In this document: positions 30,419 to 41,875 of the stretch, in pieces
How the letters are laid out: every line of letters starts with the position of its first letter
How positions within the stretch are numbered: position 1 is the first letter of the stretch
From: Haliclona indistincta
Lineage: Eukaryota > Porifera > Demospongiae > Haplosclerida > Chalinidae
Length of the DNA: 64,000 nt
Assembly: GCA_964017065.1 (NCBI GenBank)
Contig: OZ024786.1
Span: 6,577,047 to 6,641,046 of the forward strand
Direction of reading: 5' to 3'
Translations under genes and position numbers: made by a program
Notes under the pieces: model-generated
Databases searched by the model: none
Seen by the model: the letters and a program-made list of their open reading frames with translations, nothing else
What the model was told of the DNA's origin: nothing

Positions 30419-32083
30419 ATGATGAAGCTACGTGCCTCGCAAGCTGTGATCATCTGCTGCATACTAGTACAACTAGTGAACCTAAGACACCTCAACTATC
30501 TACTAGTTGAAGCTCACAACACAGCACGTTTCGTTCTCATCGGATTGCAGGGAGTAGCTTTCCTATCCTACCCACTGCTGGGTCATCTGGCTGATGTCTA
30601 CCTGACCAGGTATCGTGCACTGAAGTGGGGTTTAGTGATTATAATCGGCAGTGCTGGATATCTGACAGTGCTTGTGTTTGCTAATGCAATAGCATATGGT
30701 ATATTTAATTCAAGGATCTTTCAAGATGGTATAGTGCCAGTTGCGCTTATACCCGGGCTAGCACTTGCTATTGTTGGAGTAGGACTGTTTGAAGCTAACG
30801 CTATTCAGTTTGGACTGGATCAACTACTAGAGGCTCCCACACCAAAACTGATTGCCTTCATCCACTGGTGTTTCTGGGGTCAAAATGTAGGTGAATTGAT
30901 TATTTTCTACGCTACTACCTGCCCGAAAACTATTCTCGCAATATTCCACAACAAACACGACCACATACTTGTTATTGTGCTAACTGCAATATTCATTCTG
31001 TTAGCTGTCATTTACTCAGTGACACTGGCCCTGTACTGCGCATTCAAGAAGTACTTTTCCATTCAGAAAGCTGGTTTCAACAACCCATTTAAAAACACCT
31101 ATAATGTGCTCAAGTACTCTTGGAAGCACAAGGTCCCTGAGCATCGCAGTGCCTTCACCTACTGGGAGGATGATATTCCACGACGTATAGACTTTGGAAA
31201 GAACAAGTATGGAGGACCATTCACGAATGTGGAAGTAGAGAAAGTCAAGACATTCCTACGCATCCTACCACTCCTCCTGTGTCTGTTTGGATATCAACTT
31301 GCTGGCGATGGTATCTCTGCTCCAATACAGCTCCAGAGGACCAGCTGTCCTTCATTACCAGTACTGCTAATGATTATGTACAATCCTCAACACCTTCCTG
31401 CCTTATTAATGGTGGTGGGTATACCACTGTATCGACTGGTCATCATCAAGTTAATACCAAAAGTTGAAACTATTCAAATGCTCACTAAAATGTGGGTGGG
31501 TCTATACCTCTCATTGGTTCAAGTAGTCTTGTATATCATAGTGGTAGTCAACAACAACGACTACACACAAGAACCGCACCACTCACACATATTAGGACCG
31601 AATGTAACCAGCCGTGAAACCTGCTTCAATATCAGGACGAGCCATCTTCTTGATCCACCAGAGGACTATTTATTGAGAGAACCAATTGATAACACCTACT
31701 TGTGGTTCATCATCCCTCAGCTCCTCAATGGTCTCTCTTCTCTGCTTGTCTCCATGACAGTTTTCGAATTCATTTGTGCCCAGGCTCCTAATTTCACCCA
31801 AGGGTTGCTCATTGGTCTGTGGTATGCCACCTTCAGCATCAGGTTGCTAATAATAGATGCTATGAACTTTTTCATCGCTGAGAGGAGGTCATGGCTGATC
31901 TATGAAGGAGTGAAGGGGTTTCTGATACTGACGTCTCTGGTGCTGTTCTCGTGTCTATCTAAATGCTATCGTTACCGACAGCGAGATGAGATAGTCAACG
32001 TGCAAAGTATCATTGAAGACATCTATGACAGAAGAATATCAAGCCGTGAAGAGTATCTTGCAGAACTAGAATACGAGAATTAG
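30419..32083 (+). CDS. Divergent SLC15/POT-like transporter (copy H)
   Basis: Open frame of 554 residues; two consecutive ATGs (30419, 30422) precede KLRASQAVIICC. It is the most divergent intact member: HWCFWGQNVGE for HWYYWAQSVG, YWEDDIPRRIDFGKNKYGG, VEVEKVKTFLR, GYQLAGDGISA, CAQAPNFTQGLLIG for CAQAPRTTQG, and IRLLIIDAMNFFIAERRSW for the usual YLVVGILDNLIIERRSW. The extracellular loop is the longest (ILGPNVTSRETCFNIRTSHL and beyond) with an NVT sequon and one cysteine. The changes inside blocks that are otherwise frozen across the cluster suggest this terminal gene largely escapes homogenisation. It ends the + strand array. Confidence 0.9.
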   Translation: MMKLRASQAVIICCILVQLVNLRHLNYLLVEAHNTARFVLIGLQGVAFLSYPLLGHLADVYLTRYRALKWGLVIIIGSAGYLTVLVFANAIAYGIFNSRIFQDGIVPVALIPGLALAIVGVGLFEANAIQFGLDQLLEAPTPKLIAFIHWCFWGQNVGELIIFYATTCPKTILAIFHNKHDHILVIVLTAIFILLAVIYSVTLALYCAFKKYFSIQKAGFNNPFKNTYNVLKYSWKHKVPEHRSAFTYWEDDIPRRIDFGKNKYGGPFTNVEVEKVKTFLRILPLLLCLFGYQLAGDGISAPIQLQRTSCPSLPVLLMIMYNPQHLPALLMVVGIPLYRLVIIKLIPKVETIQMLTKMWVGLYLSLVQVVLYIIVVVNNNDYTQEPHHSHILGPNVTSRETCFNIRTSHLLDPPEDYLLREPIDNTYLWFIIPQLLNGLSSLLVSMTVFEFICAQAPNFTQGLLIGLWYATFSIRLLIIDAMNFFIAERRSWLIYEGVKGFLILTSLVLFSCLSKCYRYRQRDEIVNVQSIIEDIYDRRISSREEYLAELEYEN

Positions 32084-33459
32084 ACAATAAGTATTTTGAG
32101 TCACGCAAGTTTTACAAACTGACACACACGATGCAGTACATATTCTAAAAACAGGATTTTAGACGCTTTAATTTTGAGAGACTGTGTGCAACTCAAAACA
32201 AGAATTTAAGTACGTTCAGACAATTTGTACTACATACACAAGTTAGATCATCAATATCTATTTTTAATGTTCAAAGTCAATTTTCTTTTTTTGTTCAAAG
32301 TAAAGTTTCCGCACCCAAATCACTGACTGACCATAGAGACAAGATAATGTAGACTTAAAGCGCGACTGTCTGCAGAGCAATTAATACTGTTTCTGATATT
32401 ATTAGACACAGCGCAGGAGACTGTAACAGTGCATGTTATGATGTTAGTGACATTTATTTCTTTACTTTGACATTGTATTCACAACTATCCCAAAGTCAAA
32501 GATAGTCGACTGATCCCAATACAAAACAAAATAGTCACATGCACAACACAGCTAATTGTCAATATCTGAGCAATTGTCTCAGAACATCAACAATTAAAAT
32601 TAAGTTACTTTCGAAAGACAAGCAGAGTGTGACTTTTTTCGGCTTTGGAAAATTGATTTGAGTCAAATTTGTATTTTAATAGTTGACACTCATAATTTTT
32701 TATATAGACAAATTTTTGTGACGTATTGATCATTGTTGCAACCATAGCAACAGCAAAATAAGGCTGGACGATAATGTAACAGTACACAATACATAGGTTG
32801 ACTAATGTGTATCATAATCATCTTGAAAGCATCACAAACACACACATGTGTACAGTTTCAATTTACGCAAAGCACACACTGTGTATGTGTCAAGCCTAGT
32901 TAAGTTTTCTCAAATTTCGCTAGCTAGCAATACAGTTACTGTCGCAAACTCTTGCATTCCGTATTCAATAGGGCATGAACTATTGATCGTGTAAACATAC
33001 GGTTTGTACATGATACTTACCTTGCAACATACATAATAACACACACACAGTACATGTAGCAGTGAGGTCATGAGTCTCACTATAAACATGGATTTGGTAC
33101 AAACACTCCCACTATACTAGAATATCTTATGAATGCTCGGGACAAGCTTGAGTTGATTTTTTACACGTTTCATACTAAGCAATACAGTTTGCTCTTAATA
33201 CTAGATACAATCAAGCCATTGTACTTTACATGCTCAGTTAACAATAAACTTAGTTAATATAGTTTCAATACACTTAGTAAATTGTTAGTTTCAATATCTA
33301 CATAAAGGTTTTCTAAGTTATTATGCTCTGCGAAAAAAATACCACCAACGCGTTTATGATTGGAGCAAAGCTGAAATAACAAAAAAGACGTTGTGACCTC
33401 AGACTTGCCCCGGCAACAGTAATGTGTGTTAACAGTAATGTGTGTTTTATCATGAATAC
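32084..33459. other. AT-rich region without gene
   Basis: It separates copy H from the ALDH exon. I looked here on the - strand for the next ALDH exon, which should begin with the catalytic-cysteine segment, and did not find it. No transporter sequence remains. Confidence 0.45.
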
Positions 33460-33612
33460 CTGGCCCTGATTGAACCATATAGCATCGACCACACCCTCCA
33501 CTGCAGAGTCAAGATCAGCTGAATCATACACGATAAATGGACTCTTCCCTCCCAGTTCAAGACTGAGCTTCACTCCAGTGCCAGCTGTTGCTTTGCGCAG
33601 TAACTGACCAAC
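33460..33612 (-). CDS. ALDH16A1: ALDH16-like aldehyde dehydrogenase exon (active-site Glu)
   Basis: A 153-base exon of 51 codons on the - strand, bounded by a CTCCAG acceptor and GT donor, both in phase 0. It encodes VGQLLRKATAGTGVKLSLEL followed by GGKSPFIVYDSADLDSAVEG and a segment ending IWFNQGQ. LELGGKSP is the general ALDH signature with the catalytic glutamate; DSAVEGVVDAIWFNQGQ is typical of family 16. The nucleophile cysteine would be at the beginning of the next exon, which is not found in the 1.4 kb downstream. NAD(P)-dependent oxidation of aldehydes is the family reaction; whether this locus makes a complete enzyme cannot be judged. It follows directly on from the exon at 43955-44101. 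Confidence 0.75.
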
Positions 33613-33657
33613 CTGGAGAAAGAGACAATAAGTATTAGTCAAAGCACAGTTGGAGTG

Positions 33658-33798
33658 CTGTATGGTAGTTAAAGCATGAGGGATTGGGTCGAGAGGCTCA
33701 TACAGCATGAGGTGAAGCTGTGAAGAGGTACAGCACGAGTGCTGTGTCTGCCTCGAAACCCAATCCCACGATTGCTTTAACTTTATAGTTTATACAGC
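33658..33798. mobile_element. Small foldback MITE in ALDH intron
   Basis: The left part TGCTGTATGGTAGTTAAAGC with GGGATTGGGT is mirrored on the right by ACCCAATCCC and GCTTTAACTTTATAGTTTAT then ACAGCA. About 140 bp, no coding capacity, inserted ~45 bases upstream of the splice acceptor region of the exon ending at 33612. Confidence 0.55.
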
Positions 33799-34913
33799 AC
33801 GAAAAACCATGCTTCAACTGATTTAGAGCATACCTCGGTCAAAGATATTCGGTTGCGTGAGTTGAAAATGACGCAAAGCGTGTTCACCACCATCTTAGCG
33901 CAATAAATGCCTGAGTGTGCAATACGGGATTTATAGCACGAGCGGCGTCTTTGATCTTTGACCTACGTATCCTTTAAAATATACATAACAAGTTTTATAG
34001 GTATACATACATATACATAACAAGTTTAAAAATTGCGCTAGACATGTTGTTGCAATCCCTCGCATTTTCCGTACCAAAGGTATGAAATAAACAATAGTGT
34101 ACATGTACAGTTTGTACAGTATACTCCAAACCTTACAGCAAAATACCTCCATGAAATTATTTTTTGTCCAAATACCTCGACGTCTAACAAACAGAGTGTG
34201 GCGTAAGGACCATGGCAGTGTTTTTGATAAGGCAAATTGGCGTGCAACTGGGCCATGGTCCACTGCTCAGTCACATTACAAATACCTTTAAAGCGGCCTT
34301 CTGTGCACTATACATGCAATAATTAATATCAATAAATTGACCTCAATTGACTTTTATTGATCATGTAACTAGACACGCTGTGCTGCTAGCCATGAGCAAG
34401 AAACGACATGTAGCTGCAACCGGTTTACGCCGACTGGATAGTTATTTTGATTCATCTGGCTCCTCATCAGTGTCTAGTAGTATTGGAAACGACGAGAGCG
34501 AAGTCAACCAAGCCACCCGTCACAACATGATCAACAACAGAGTCGGAATTATTACTGCGATGGAAGTTACTATTCCCTTGGGTCGATTTTGAAGATGGAC
34601 GAATCCTAAATCCAGGAACAGACTAAGGTGCAAATCATCTCGACCAGCTTCTACGACTATGGATGAAACTCTCCAGAGACACTTGATTTCCCGTTAAGAA
34701 TGGCATATAAGTATGAGTAATGGAATGCATTGAAACAAAGAAGATATGTTGTACAGAACATCGCTGTCCTGATTCAGTTGGCAATTTTTTTTTTGATTTT
34801 GTATCTTTTGCTATCAATACAGTTTTGTAAATTTGTTTTGTCGTTTTGATTGCGCACATAGACTAGAACTTTGGACCAAATTATGCACTGCCCAAATTCT
34901 TATCAAAAACCCT

Positions 34914-35475
34914 GGACCATGGACTATTCTATATTGTGAGTATGATGCAATCACTACGTGTACTCTGCTGCTATATCTTCATTTTGAGTTTGGCTACATC
35001 GTGCTCTATCTGTACGCCATATTACAAGTCACACTAACGTTACACAGTGGCAGCGGTCAACGTAAAGTGTTCATTTGGACAGCCAGTTTCTCTAACACAT
35101 AGTCAGCAAAGAAGGAATAGAGACAGACCCACAGAAGACAGCTGCCCTCAGATCAATGCCCACTCCTACGAATGTCAGCGAATTGTGAAGATTTTTTTGA
35201 ATGGCGAACCAGTTTGGAAAGTTTTCCTCTCCGAAAGTTGTCCACCTCGGAAACTAAATGTTCCGAGCAGTCCGAACAAGAACTGGCAACGATCAAGAAC
35301 TGGCTCCGACCAACAAACAAGACCTGTGAGGGGAGATCCAGGAACTATTCTATAGTTGTGCCATTGAGTGTATGATGTAATCATTATCTGTACTCTGCTC
35401 CTATTTAATTATTATAATCATTTGAGTTTTGCTACCTAAGTACGCCATATTACAAGTCACGCTAACGCTACACAG
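34914..35475 (+). repeat. LTR-like direct repeat pair
   Basis: About 135 bases at 34914-35047 recur, diverged, at 35339-35475. Shared words include TACGCCATATTACAAGTCAC near the ends and GTACTCTGCT in the middle. The first copy is followed by TGGCAGCGGTC, which could be a primer-binding-like site. Only about 290 bases separate them, so this could be a much-deleted LTR element or a simple local duplication. Confidence 0.4.
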
Positions 35476-35822
35476 AGCAAGGTACGTTTTACTCTAGAAC
35501 ACTTCAAAGTGATGATTGAAGCTCAACTAAGGAAACGTGGGGCTAAGACATAAGCCCAACCTCTCCCAATGCACACGTGATTGTGACACATGGCAAGCAG
35601 TACAATATTATCTCAACGAAATTGAAAACTTGATCAACCGAATCCATTTTAGATATTAAACTTGTAGAAGATGTAGGAGAATCAAGTAAACGCCAGAGAT
35701 TTGGAAAGTGAAACAAGTCAAGAAGTCAGGGTTAAAGAATAATTCAGGTATCTACTACATTTGATTGCTGAAACATCATACTTTCCCACTAACCACGATT
35801 GTTGTCCAAATATAAGTGGCAT

Positions 35823-36376
35823 CAGGAGCGCATAATGAGAGTGTGCGCGGTAAGAAGGCAGGAGCGGGACACTCCCACGCACTTGATTAAAAATTGTACC
35901 TCCACACATGATGGCCGTGTTTCTAAAGATAGACTTGTGATGGTCGACGGTACGCGTACGTACAGTTTCGTATTGGATGGACTCTAGCCTTCTAGAAGGT
36001 AAGAAGCAGCTTTATACTATCCCAGGACAATCATGCTTGTCTGCCAGCTCGAGTAGATACTGTTAAAGCAAGAAACGAGTCGAATCCGTGATGGTGGGCC
36101 GTCATGCTGTTCTCTACAGCTGGTATACGAGCACGTGGAGATCGTCTGCGCATCATCGCGGATGTAGAAAGCTTCTACGAGCTGTTGCTTACCTCAAGGA
36201 GCCTCTAACAGCCAAGTTCCATCCAATACGAAACTGTACGTACGCGTACCGTCGGCCATCACAAGTCTATCTTTAGAAACACGGCCATCATGTGTGGAGG
36301 TGCAATTTTTAATCAAGTGCGTGGGAGTGTCCCGCTCCTGCCTTCTTACCGCGCTCACTCTCATTATGCGCTCCTG
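35823..36376. mobile_element. 554-bp CAGGAG foldback element with 7-bp duplication
   Basis: Inverted arms of about 150 bp begin CAGGAGCGCATAATGAGAG on both sides (right arm reversed) and are flanked by a perfect direct GTGGCAT (35816-35822 and 36377-36383). The same termini bound the elements at 9157 and 16387. No transposase is encoded. Confidence 0.85.
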
Positions 36377-37737
36377 GTGGCATGGACACTGCCACTGCCA
36401 CTAGTATTGCTGAGCTAACATCAGGTGCAGCTCTACTCCTGGTTGTCTCCTTCTATCTTCTCCTTTCCTCTTGCAGAGAGCAGCAGTTAATAGCAGCTAG
36501 CTGAGCAGAGCCTGCAAACGCAAAAGTTTGAATACGAAGAGAAGATGACAAAGCTGCAGCAGCAGGTATTAGAAGAACTGAAGAAGACGCAGACAGAGAA
36601 AGTGAGCTGAAGGAGATTTGTAAGTTCTAAAGTACATGATATCAAAGTTCTTATCAAATTTGAAAACATCACTTCATATTATTCAAGCAAGGCAAGTTCT
36701 CAGAGGTGTGAAATGGCAAGATCAAAATGTGCGGAATATTTCAATGTTGTGTATGTCTTATCTCTTCTGTAGCCAATTCTTCTCTAGCCAACAAACTAGT
36801 TGAAGATTTTTTACGTGAAGAAAATATTTTGATCGATAGAAATTGTGAAGTACGTCTAAAAAGAGCTGTATGTCAACATCTGTCAAATCCAGATTTCACC
36901 ACATTTACTATAAGACTTGCTATTAGGTTCCAATCTGAAACTGATACAAAACATTTCTTACAGTATTACGAGGTTAGTTACATTACCCTTTTTGTAAATA
37001 TCATTATCAGCACCACATCACTTCAGATTATTCAGCAAGGAAAGAGCATCATGATTGTGTCTGTCGATGATAACTCAAAGAGTCCCAACAAGGAATACCT
37101 CAGAGAGTCATTTAAACCACATGTCAAGTGATTACATAATTATTTGCAAAGAGTGTTACTCTCAGGTCCAGATGCACTTGGGTAAATGTTAAAATGGTGG
37201 CACATTGTACATTTAAACAGCTTTAACAAAGTAGAGTATAAAGAAGTTAGACGTCTGTGTCTAGCGAGAATCGACGAAACCACCTAGGATTTGATAGAGA
37301 TGTTACCTCCGAGAGCATTTCGGATATTCAAGCACAAGAAAAGTATTGCACATCCCCAGAGCAAAAAGCAACCCTACTTTTGATTCACTTCTAATACTAA
37401 ACAATACAGTTCATCTTTTTCAAATCGCCATCGATCATGTCAAACTATAACATATCCTCATGTGATTCGACTGACTTACTGGACAAGTGTCATTAAAGAA
37501 ATGAAAATAATACAAAGTTGAAGTTCGTAGTCATGACATTGCCGGTTTCTCTTCCATTGTCTGCTTTTGAATCGGGTACGGTGTCATCCCTCGCTGTGCT
37601 ATTCAGGAAATTGGACAATTCAAAAAGGTTTGTAATTTCTATACCAACTACAGTAACACTTTAATTTTATTATGGCATACATGTTCAGATTGGAAATCCG
37701 AACTGAAAGATGACACATTGAAATTATAAACTCTAGC

Positions 37738-38037
37738 TTGGTAGCAGCAGTTCTTCAGCAAATGGAACAGTTTTCTTTTGATTGCCTTGATAATACCTTG
37801 TCAGTCTCGAAAGTATCACTATTGCTTGATACAAGTTGTGTGTGCGTGGGGAATCAAGACGACAGTTTCCTTTACGAATGCTTCGATGTTCACCGACCAG
37901 AAAACTGGAACAAATGGAGCAAGCGTTTTGAACAGTTCAGAGTTGCGTCAGGGCTGTCTGGTGCTATCAGTACCTACCTGACAAATGTTCGTAAAGGTGT
38001 CTTGAAAGATCAAACTGCTAAGATAACCAAAGTATAA
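37738..38037 (+). pseudogene. Gypsy-like LTR retrotransposon gag relic
   Basis: The open stretch carries FDVHRPENWNKWSKRFEQFR followed by VASGLS, which matches the conserved beginning of Gag-like proteins of Ty3/Gypsy elements found in many invertebrates (F..P..W..W..RFE.FR.ASGL). No downstream capsid, zinc knuckle or pol region follows in frame within the next kilobase. A decayed fragment with no evident host role. Confidence 0.5.
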
Positions 38038-38447
38038 TATTATGAGAAGGTAGCATTAATATTCTTTCACATTTTAGGAACAAACACTATCGTTGTTAAT
38101 TCAGAAAGAATGGCCGCTCCTTCTATATTTCATGTCCAATGTGATGTTCTCGTCGACGCTTCCAAATCATCCAGCCTATGTGTTAAATGCACTCAGTAGA
38201 AGATGTTCTTGCAAAAGGAGTGAAAAGAATTGGGGATCGTACACATCCTCAGTCACACACCTACATGTCTTTGACTACACCTGAGAAACACCAACGTCAC
38301 ATCGGCCCCACCCCCATCCGGTCAAGCTGCTGCTGTAGCTAGCGCCACTGCTACAGGTCTGGCTGCTCTTCAAACTATAAGAAACGCCAGACTATCTCAT
38401 ACGACAGGGACATAATTTGTCTGCCACAAAATATGGAAGAAAAGAAG

Positions 38448-39015
38448 ATACCGTATAGCCGGTTATTTTCGATGGTCAAATATTTCGTTAGTAAAATTTT
38501 AGATTGGATCTAATTTTCGATACTCACTCGCCGTTCGAAAATAAAATCCAGGCTAAAATTTATTACCCTTCGCTTCATCTCAAACTCAATGGCGTCGACC
38601 AGTCGGGCGTCGAATTGTTGGAGAACTGTATATAGTCGTTAAACCACCGTTCAGCCACGTTTTATGATTGTTAAATGGAACCACAGAGTCGAAGATAAGT
38701 TGCTGTACCGCGGTGTCCGCCTTTTCGCTTATCGTGCGAGTAGTCTCTCGTGTGCAGCAGTGCGTATGGCAGACATTTCTCTAACAGAGGCGCTTGGCAT
38801 TCAGTTCACTGCTATCGCTGCTCGCTGCTACCGTCAGATTCTGGTAAGAAGCGTTGGAAGCGGGCTCTAGCCTCGATATTTTCGCATGTGACTGCGCAAG
38901 AAAATTTGGGTGCTCATAATTTTTGGTATGGTTCAAATTTTCGTGGATTTAATTTTCGAACGGTAGTCGGTGATCGAAAATTAAATCCAGTCGAAAATAA
39001 CCGGCTATACGGTAT
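38448..39015. mobile_element. TIR element with CCGTATAGCCGG ends
   Basis: Inverted ends of about 25 bp (ACCGTATAGCCGGTTATTTT, then CGA) lie at 38,449 and 39,014, with further inverted words TTCGAAAATAAAATCC and GGATTTAATTTTCGAA inside. It is about 570 bp. An internal ORF (38664-38870) shows no transposase feature. A second, outer inverted repeat (CCCATCCGGTCAAGCT at about 38,310 and 39,110) suggests that the element landed in another palindromic sequence. Confidence 0.65.
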
Positions 39016-39368
39016 TCCCTATCCTCAAGGAAAGTATCGAACTGAGCTTGGAAGAAAGGGGTTAGTGGGCAAGGTACATCTTACTTAGTGGTGCTAGCTG
39101 CAGTAGCTTGACCGGATGGGGGCGGGGTCTTAGGTGGACTGCTGTTGTCCAGCGAGAACGGGCCCTACCAAGGCCGATGACAATGCCTGGATCAGATCCA
39201 TGAACCATGAAGGTATACAGTCGGCGGAACACGGATGGAGCACATTGAGTATGAGAAGGCATTAGAAGGACAACAAGGCAGCCCATGACACCTAAAGGTT
39301 CGAATATAGAATATTGTGCACAGCAAATGACAGAGCTGATCTGCTCAGATGCCTAGCACTTCTCTACT

Positions 39369-39670
39369 GTGGATGATGCTGAATTTACACGACTGGTACG
39401 TCAAATTAGAACCGAATCTGTGTTCCATTCCATCTCTACACTTCTGAGACTCAAAAAGCAGCAGTGTGAGCAAAGGGTAAGAGAGGTTGAACATGCCTCC
39501 CTCACTCCACTAGTTCTCCAGCTACTGGAGGTATGGCTAAAGAGGCAACTGTGTTCTACAAGAGACTAGCTCATCGCCTCTCCTCAAAATGGGATCAGCC
39601 TTACAGCAAGACCCTCTTTTGGCTTCGCAGTCGAATCACATTATCTTTACCGTGGCCTGCAATTCAGTGA
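39369..39670 (+). pseudogene. Retrotransposon pol C-terminal fragment 1
   Basis: The frame encodes RLKKQQCEQRVREVEHASLT followed by PLVLQ, then the homology continues in a shifted frame (KEATVFYKRLAHRLSSKW, then PYSKTLFWLRSRITLSL). These words belong to the region after the reverse transcriptase in a family common in sponge and cnidarian genomes (EQR.REVEH.SFTPLV...; YSKT..W.R...SLLRSAI). Frameshifts and stops mark it as dead. The exact retrotransposon class is not certain. Confidence 0.6.
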
Positions 39671-40197
39671 ATCTGAGGAGCCCGCTCGAGTGTCAGACAT
39701 GCTGCCAGACCCCTCCACCAATGGATCTGGTCAGCTCTGAACCACTGACTAACTCTTGACTGTCATTGTTATCACTGTATTTCTTTAGAGATCATCCATA
39801 TAAATATTAATCAATCTTCTGTTATTATTCTGTTGTTTTTATTTTAAAATGCTTTAGCTCTCAAAAAAACTGTCTTTGATGACAAAGTGCTTCTTACTTA
39901 TTTTATGTGCAAGATTTTACATGAAAAATAAGTGCTGATGGGCTCTTCTCTCTCCTTCTGGTCCTGGTCAAAGTAGTCTAGGGTCAAAGTAGTCTAGGGT
40001 TATTCGGACAATTATTATCATTATTATTCATATGTATGCATTGATTGATTGAATGAGCACGTTTTTGAAAGAGAACAGTTTGTGCTGCATAACTTGTATC
40101 CGCGCGTATCCGCCTGAGCAGATCGGTTCTGAACCAGAAAAAGATAGTAAATGGTCCTTCGAACCGGATGTAGGAGCCACTAAGCAAAAAGAAAAGG

Positions 40198-40608
40198 ATG
40201 CGCGGAGGCCATCGGACGTCCTTGAAGAAACTTGTACAGCAAGTCACCGATGCCGTGGACGACCATGCCGGCGGCGATCCCACAAAGAACAGACGCCTCG
40301 CACAACTCAAGATCAGTGTGGAGGACAAGCTAGCGACTCTGAAGAATCTAGATTCGGAGATCTTAGATGGGCTTACAGAGAACACCGGCATAAGCGAAGA
40401 TGCCATAGCCGAGGAGGTCGAACAAGCCGACGCTATCAAGGAGCTAGCTTATGGAGCGATTGTAGCCATCGATGAGATTTTCAAGCCAGAAGCTACTGTC
40501 AGTTTGCCGTCGCCAAGCACAGTACACACAGTAGACGTGAAAAGGGTCAAAGCTACTCAAAGGGTGGTCTTAGTCTATTCACCTTCATTCACAAGCAGCT
40601 TATATTAG
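40198..40608 (+). pseudogene. BEL/Pao-like gag N-terminal relic
   Basis: The 136-residue frame begins MRGGHRTSLKKLVQQVTDAV and continues LAQLKISVEDKLATLKNLDS then EILDGL and AEEVEQADAIKE. This pattern (RG.R..ITKL...; L..KLATL..LD.EIL..; .EIE.AD..K) is that of the N-terminal part of BEL/Pao retrotransposon polyproteins. The frame ends at 40608 without the aspartic protease, reverse transcriptase or integrase regions. Fragmentary. Confidence 0.55.
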
Positions 40609-40742
40609 CTCTGTCAGCTCTTGTGCTGTCCTGACACACCCATTTAGTCATATCGCCTAATCTCATATTCAGCTGGTTGTACCACACTCATCTGATAACA
40701 TCAGAATTGGATGAGCTTGATCGTTGTAAAGTCAATTGATTC

Positions 40743-41138
40743 ATGGTTGTAACAGATAATGCAGCCAACATGAAGAGTGCCTTCCAAATTACTGTTGATA
40801 GTACCGATAGTCATACGGAAATTGAAGAGGTTGACTCATCAGATGAAGAAGTGATGGACGTCAACAACGAAAAAGAAAATAGCTTTAATGAGCTTGATTA
40901 CTGGTCACCACAACCGTTAGATCATTACGATGGGTGGCTTGGATGTGCTGCTCATCAACTCCAACTTGTTGTGCAAGCAGGCTACAAAGAGCTCATGAGC
41001 TATCGACGAGTACAAACGGCATTCAACAATTGCAAGTCCATCTGTACACTCTCTCACCAATCAAGCCATTTTAACTACAAGCTTTCTTCAAAAATTCCAG
41101 TGGCAAATGATACACGATGGAATTCACACTTTAGATAG
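40743..41138 (+). pseudogene. hAT transposase catalytic-core fragment
   Basis: The 131-residue frame contains VVTDNAANMKSAF, an acidic linker, GCAAHQLQLVVQAGYKEL, and IPVANDTRWNSHF. TDNAANM, C.AH.L.L and TRWNS are ordered landmarks of hAT-superfamily transposases (zinc-finger BED type), including one catalytic aspartate. A stop follows the TRWNS region. Neither the N-terminal finger nor the dimerisation domain is attached. Confidence 0.75.
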
Positions 41139-41875
41139 CATCAGCATGTATTAAAGCATGTCGAAGAAATCAACAAAGCTTTAGAACAGGTCGGCCGATC
41201 AGCTCTGTGTTTGTCTACAGCTGATATAGAGTCTTTCTAAAGTTGTTCAGGTAATGAGGTACAGGTACTTGTTACTCCGAAATACAATAGCGCTAACAAG
41301 CTTTTTTTCTGGGAATATCCAAAGTTAGTGTATAGTATTTAAGAAATCATTGTGCTATAAATTCTGTCTTGAGAATAGTAGAGACCATGTACGTACACAA
41401 ACAGTTCAGCATTCATTCTGCAAACATTCGTAGTATGCCATTGAGGGTTTTCTACTTTCATTCTTAAATTCATCCAGCTTGTCACATTTCTCCAATGCAG
41501 TCACTAGCTCGGTTATACCATAACTGAAACACTAGTTATTATAGAAGTAGCCATCTCATATTGGTATTCAGATATCAGAAGATTCATTACATGATTTCTC
41601 AGTAGACTTACAGTGATGCATTCATCACTTAAAGTGATGACGAAGATGAATAAAGTGAATACAAAAGCCAGCTATAGGGTGAGTTTTGCCAATAGAGGTT
41701 GTGCACGGTTACGCAATAATCAATAATCAACCGGTTCTTTGCACAACCGATTGATTGTTGTCTAATACGCGGTTACCGGGCAGCATTGCATTGCGCATGA
41801 GTTTATTGCAGCCCAGTAACCATTGGTAACCGTACGATTGAGCAAGCAGTAATTGTAGAGCCAGAGCAGATTGTC

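Noticed and set aside
34347..34592. ORF MSKKRHVAATGLRRLDSYF..., possible N-terminus of a hAT/ZMYM-type transposase
   Set aside because: The resemblance is limited to a short LDSYF-like word; no catalytic part follows in frame.
36727..37131. 134-codon ORF within the ALDH intron
   Set aside because: Composition is protein-like in places but no domain, splice context or second copy supports it.
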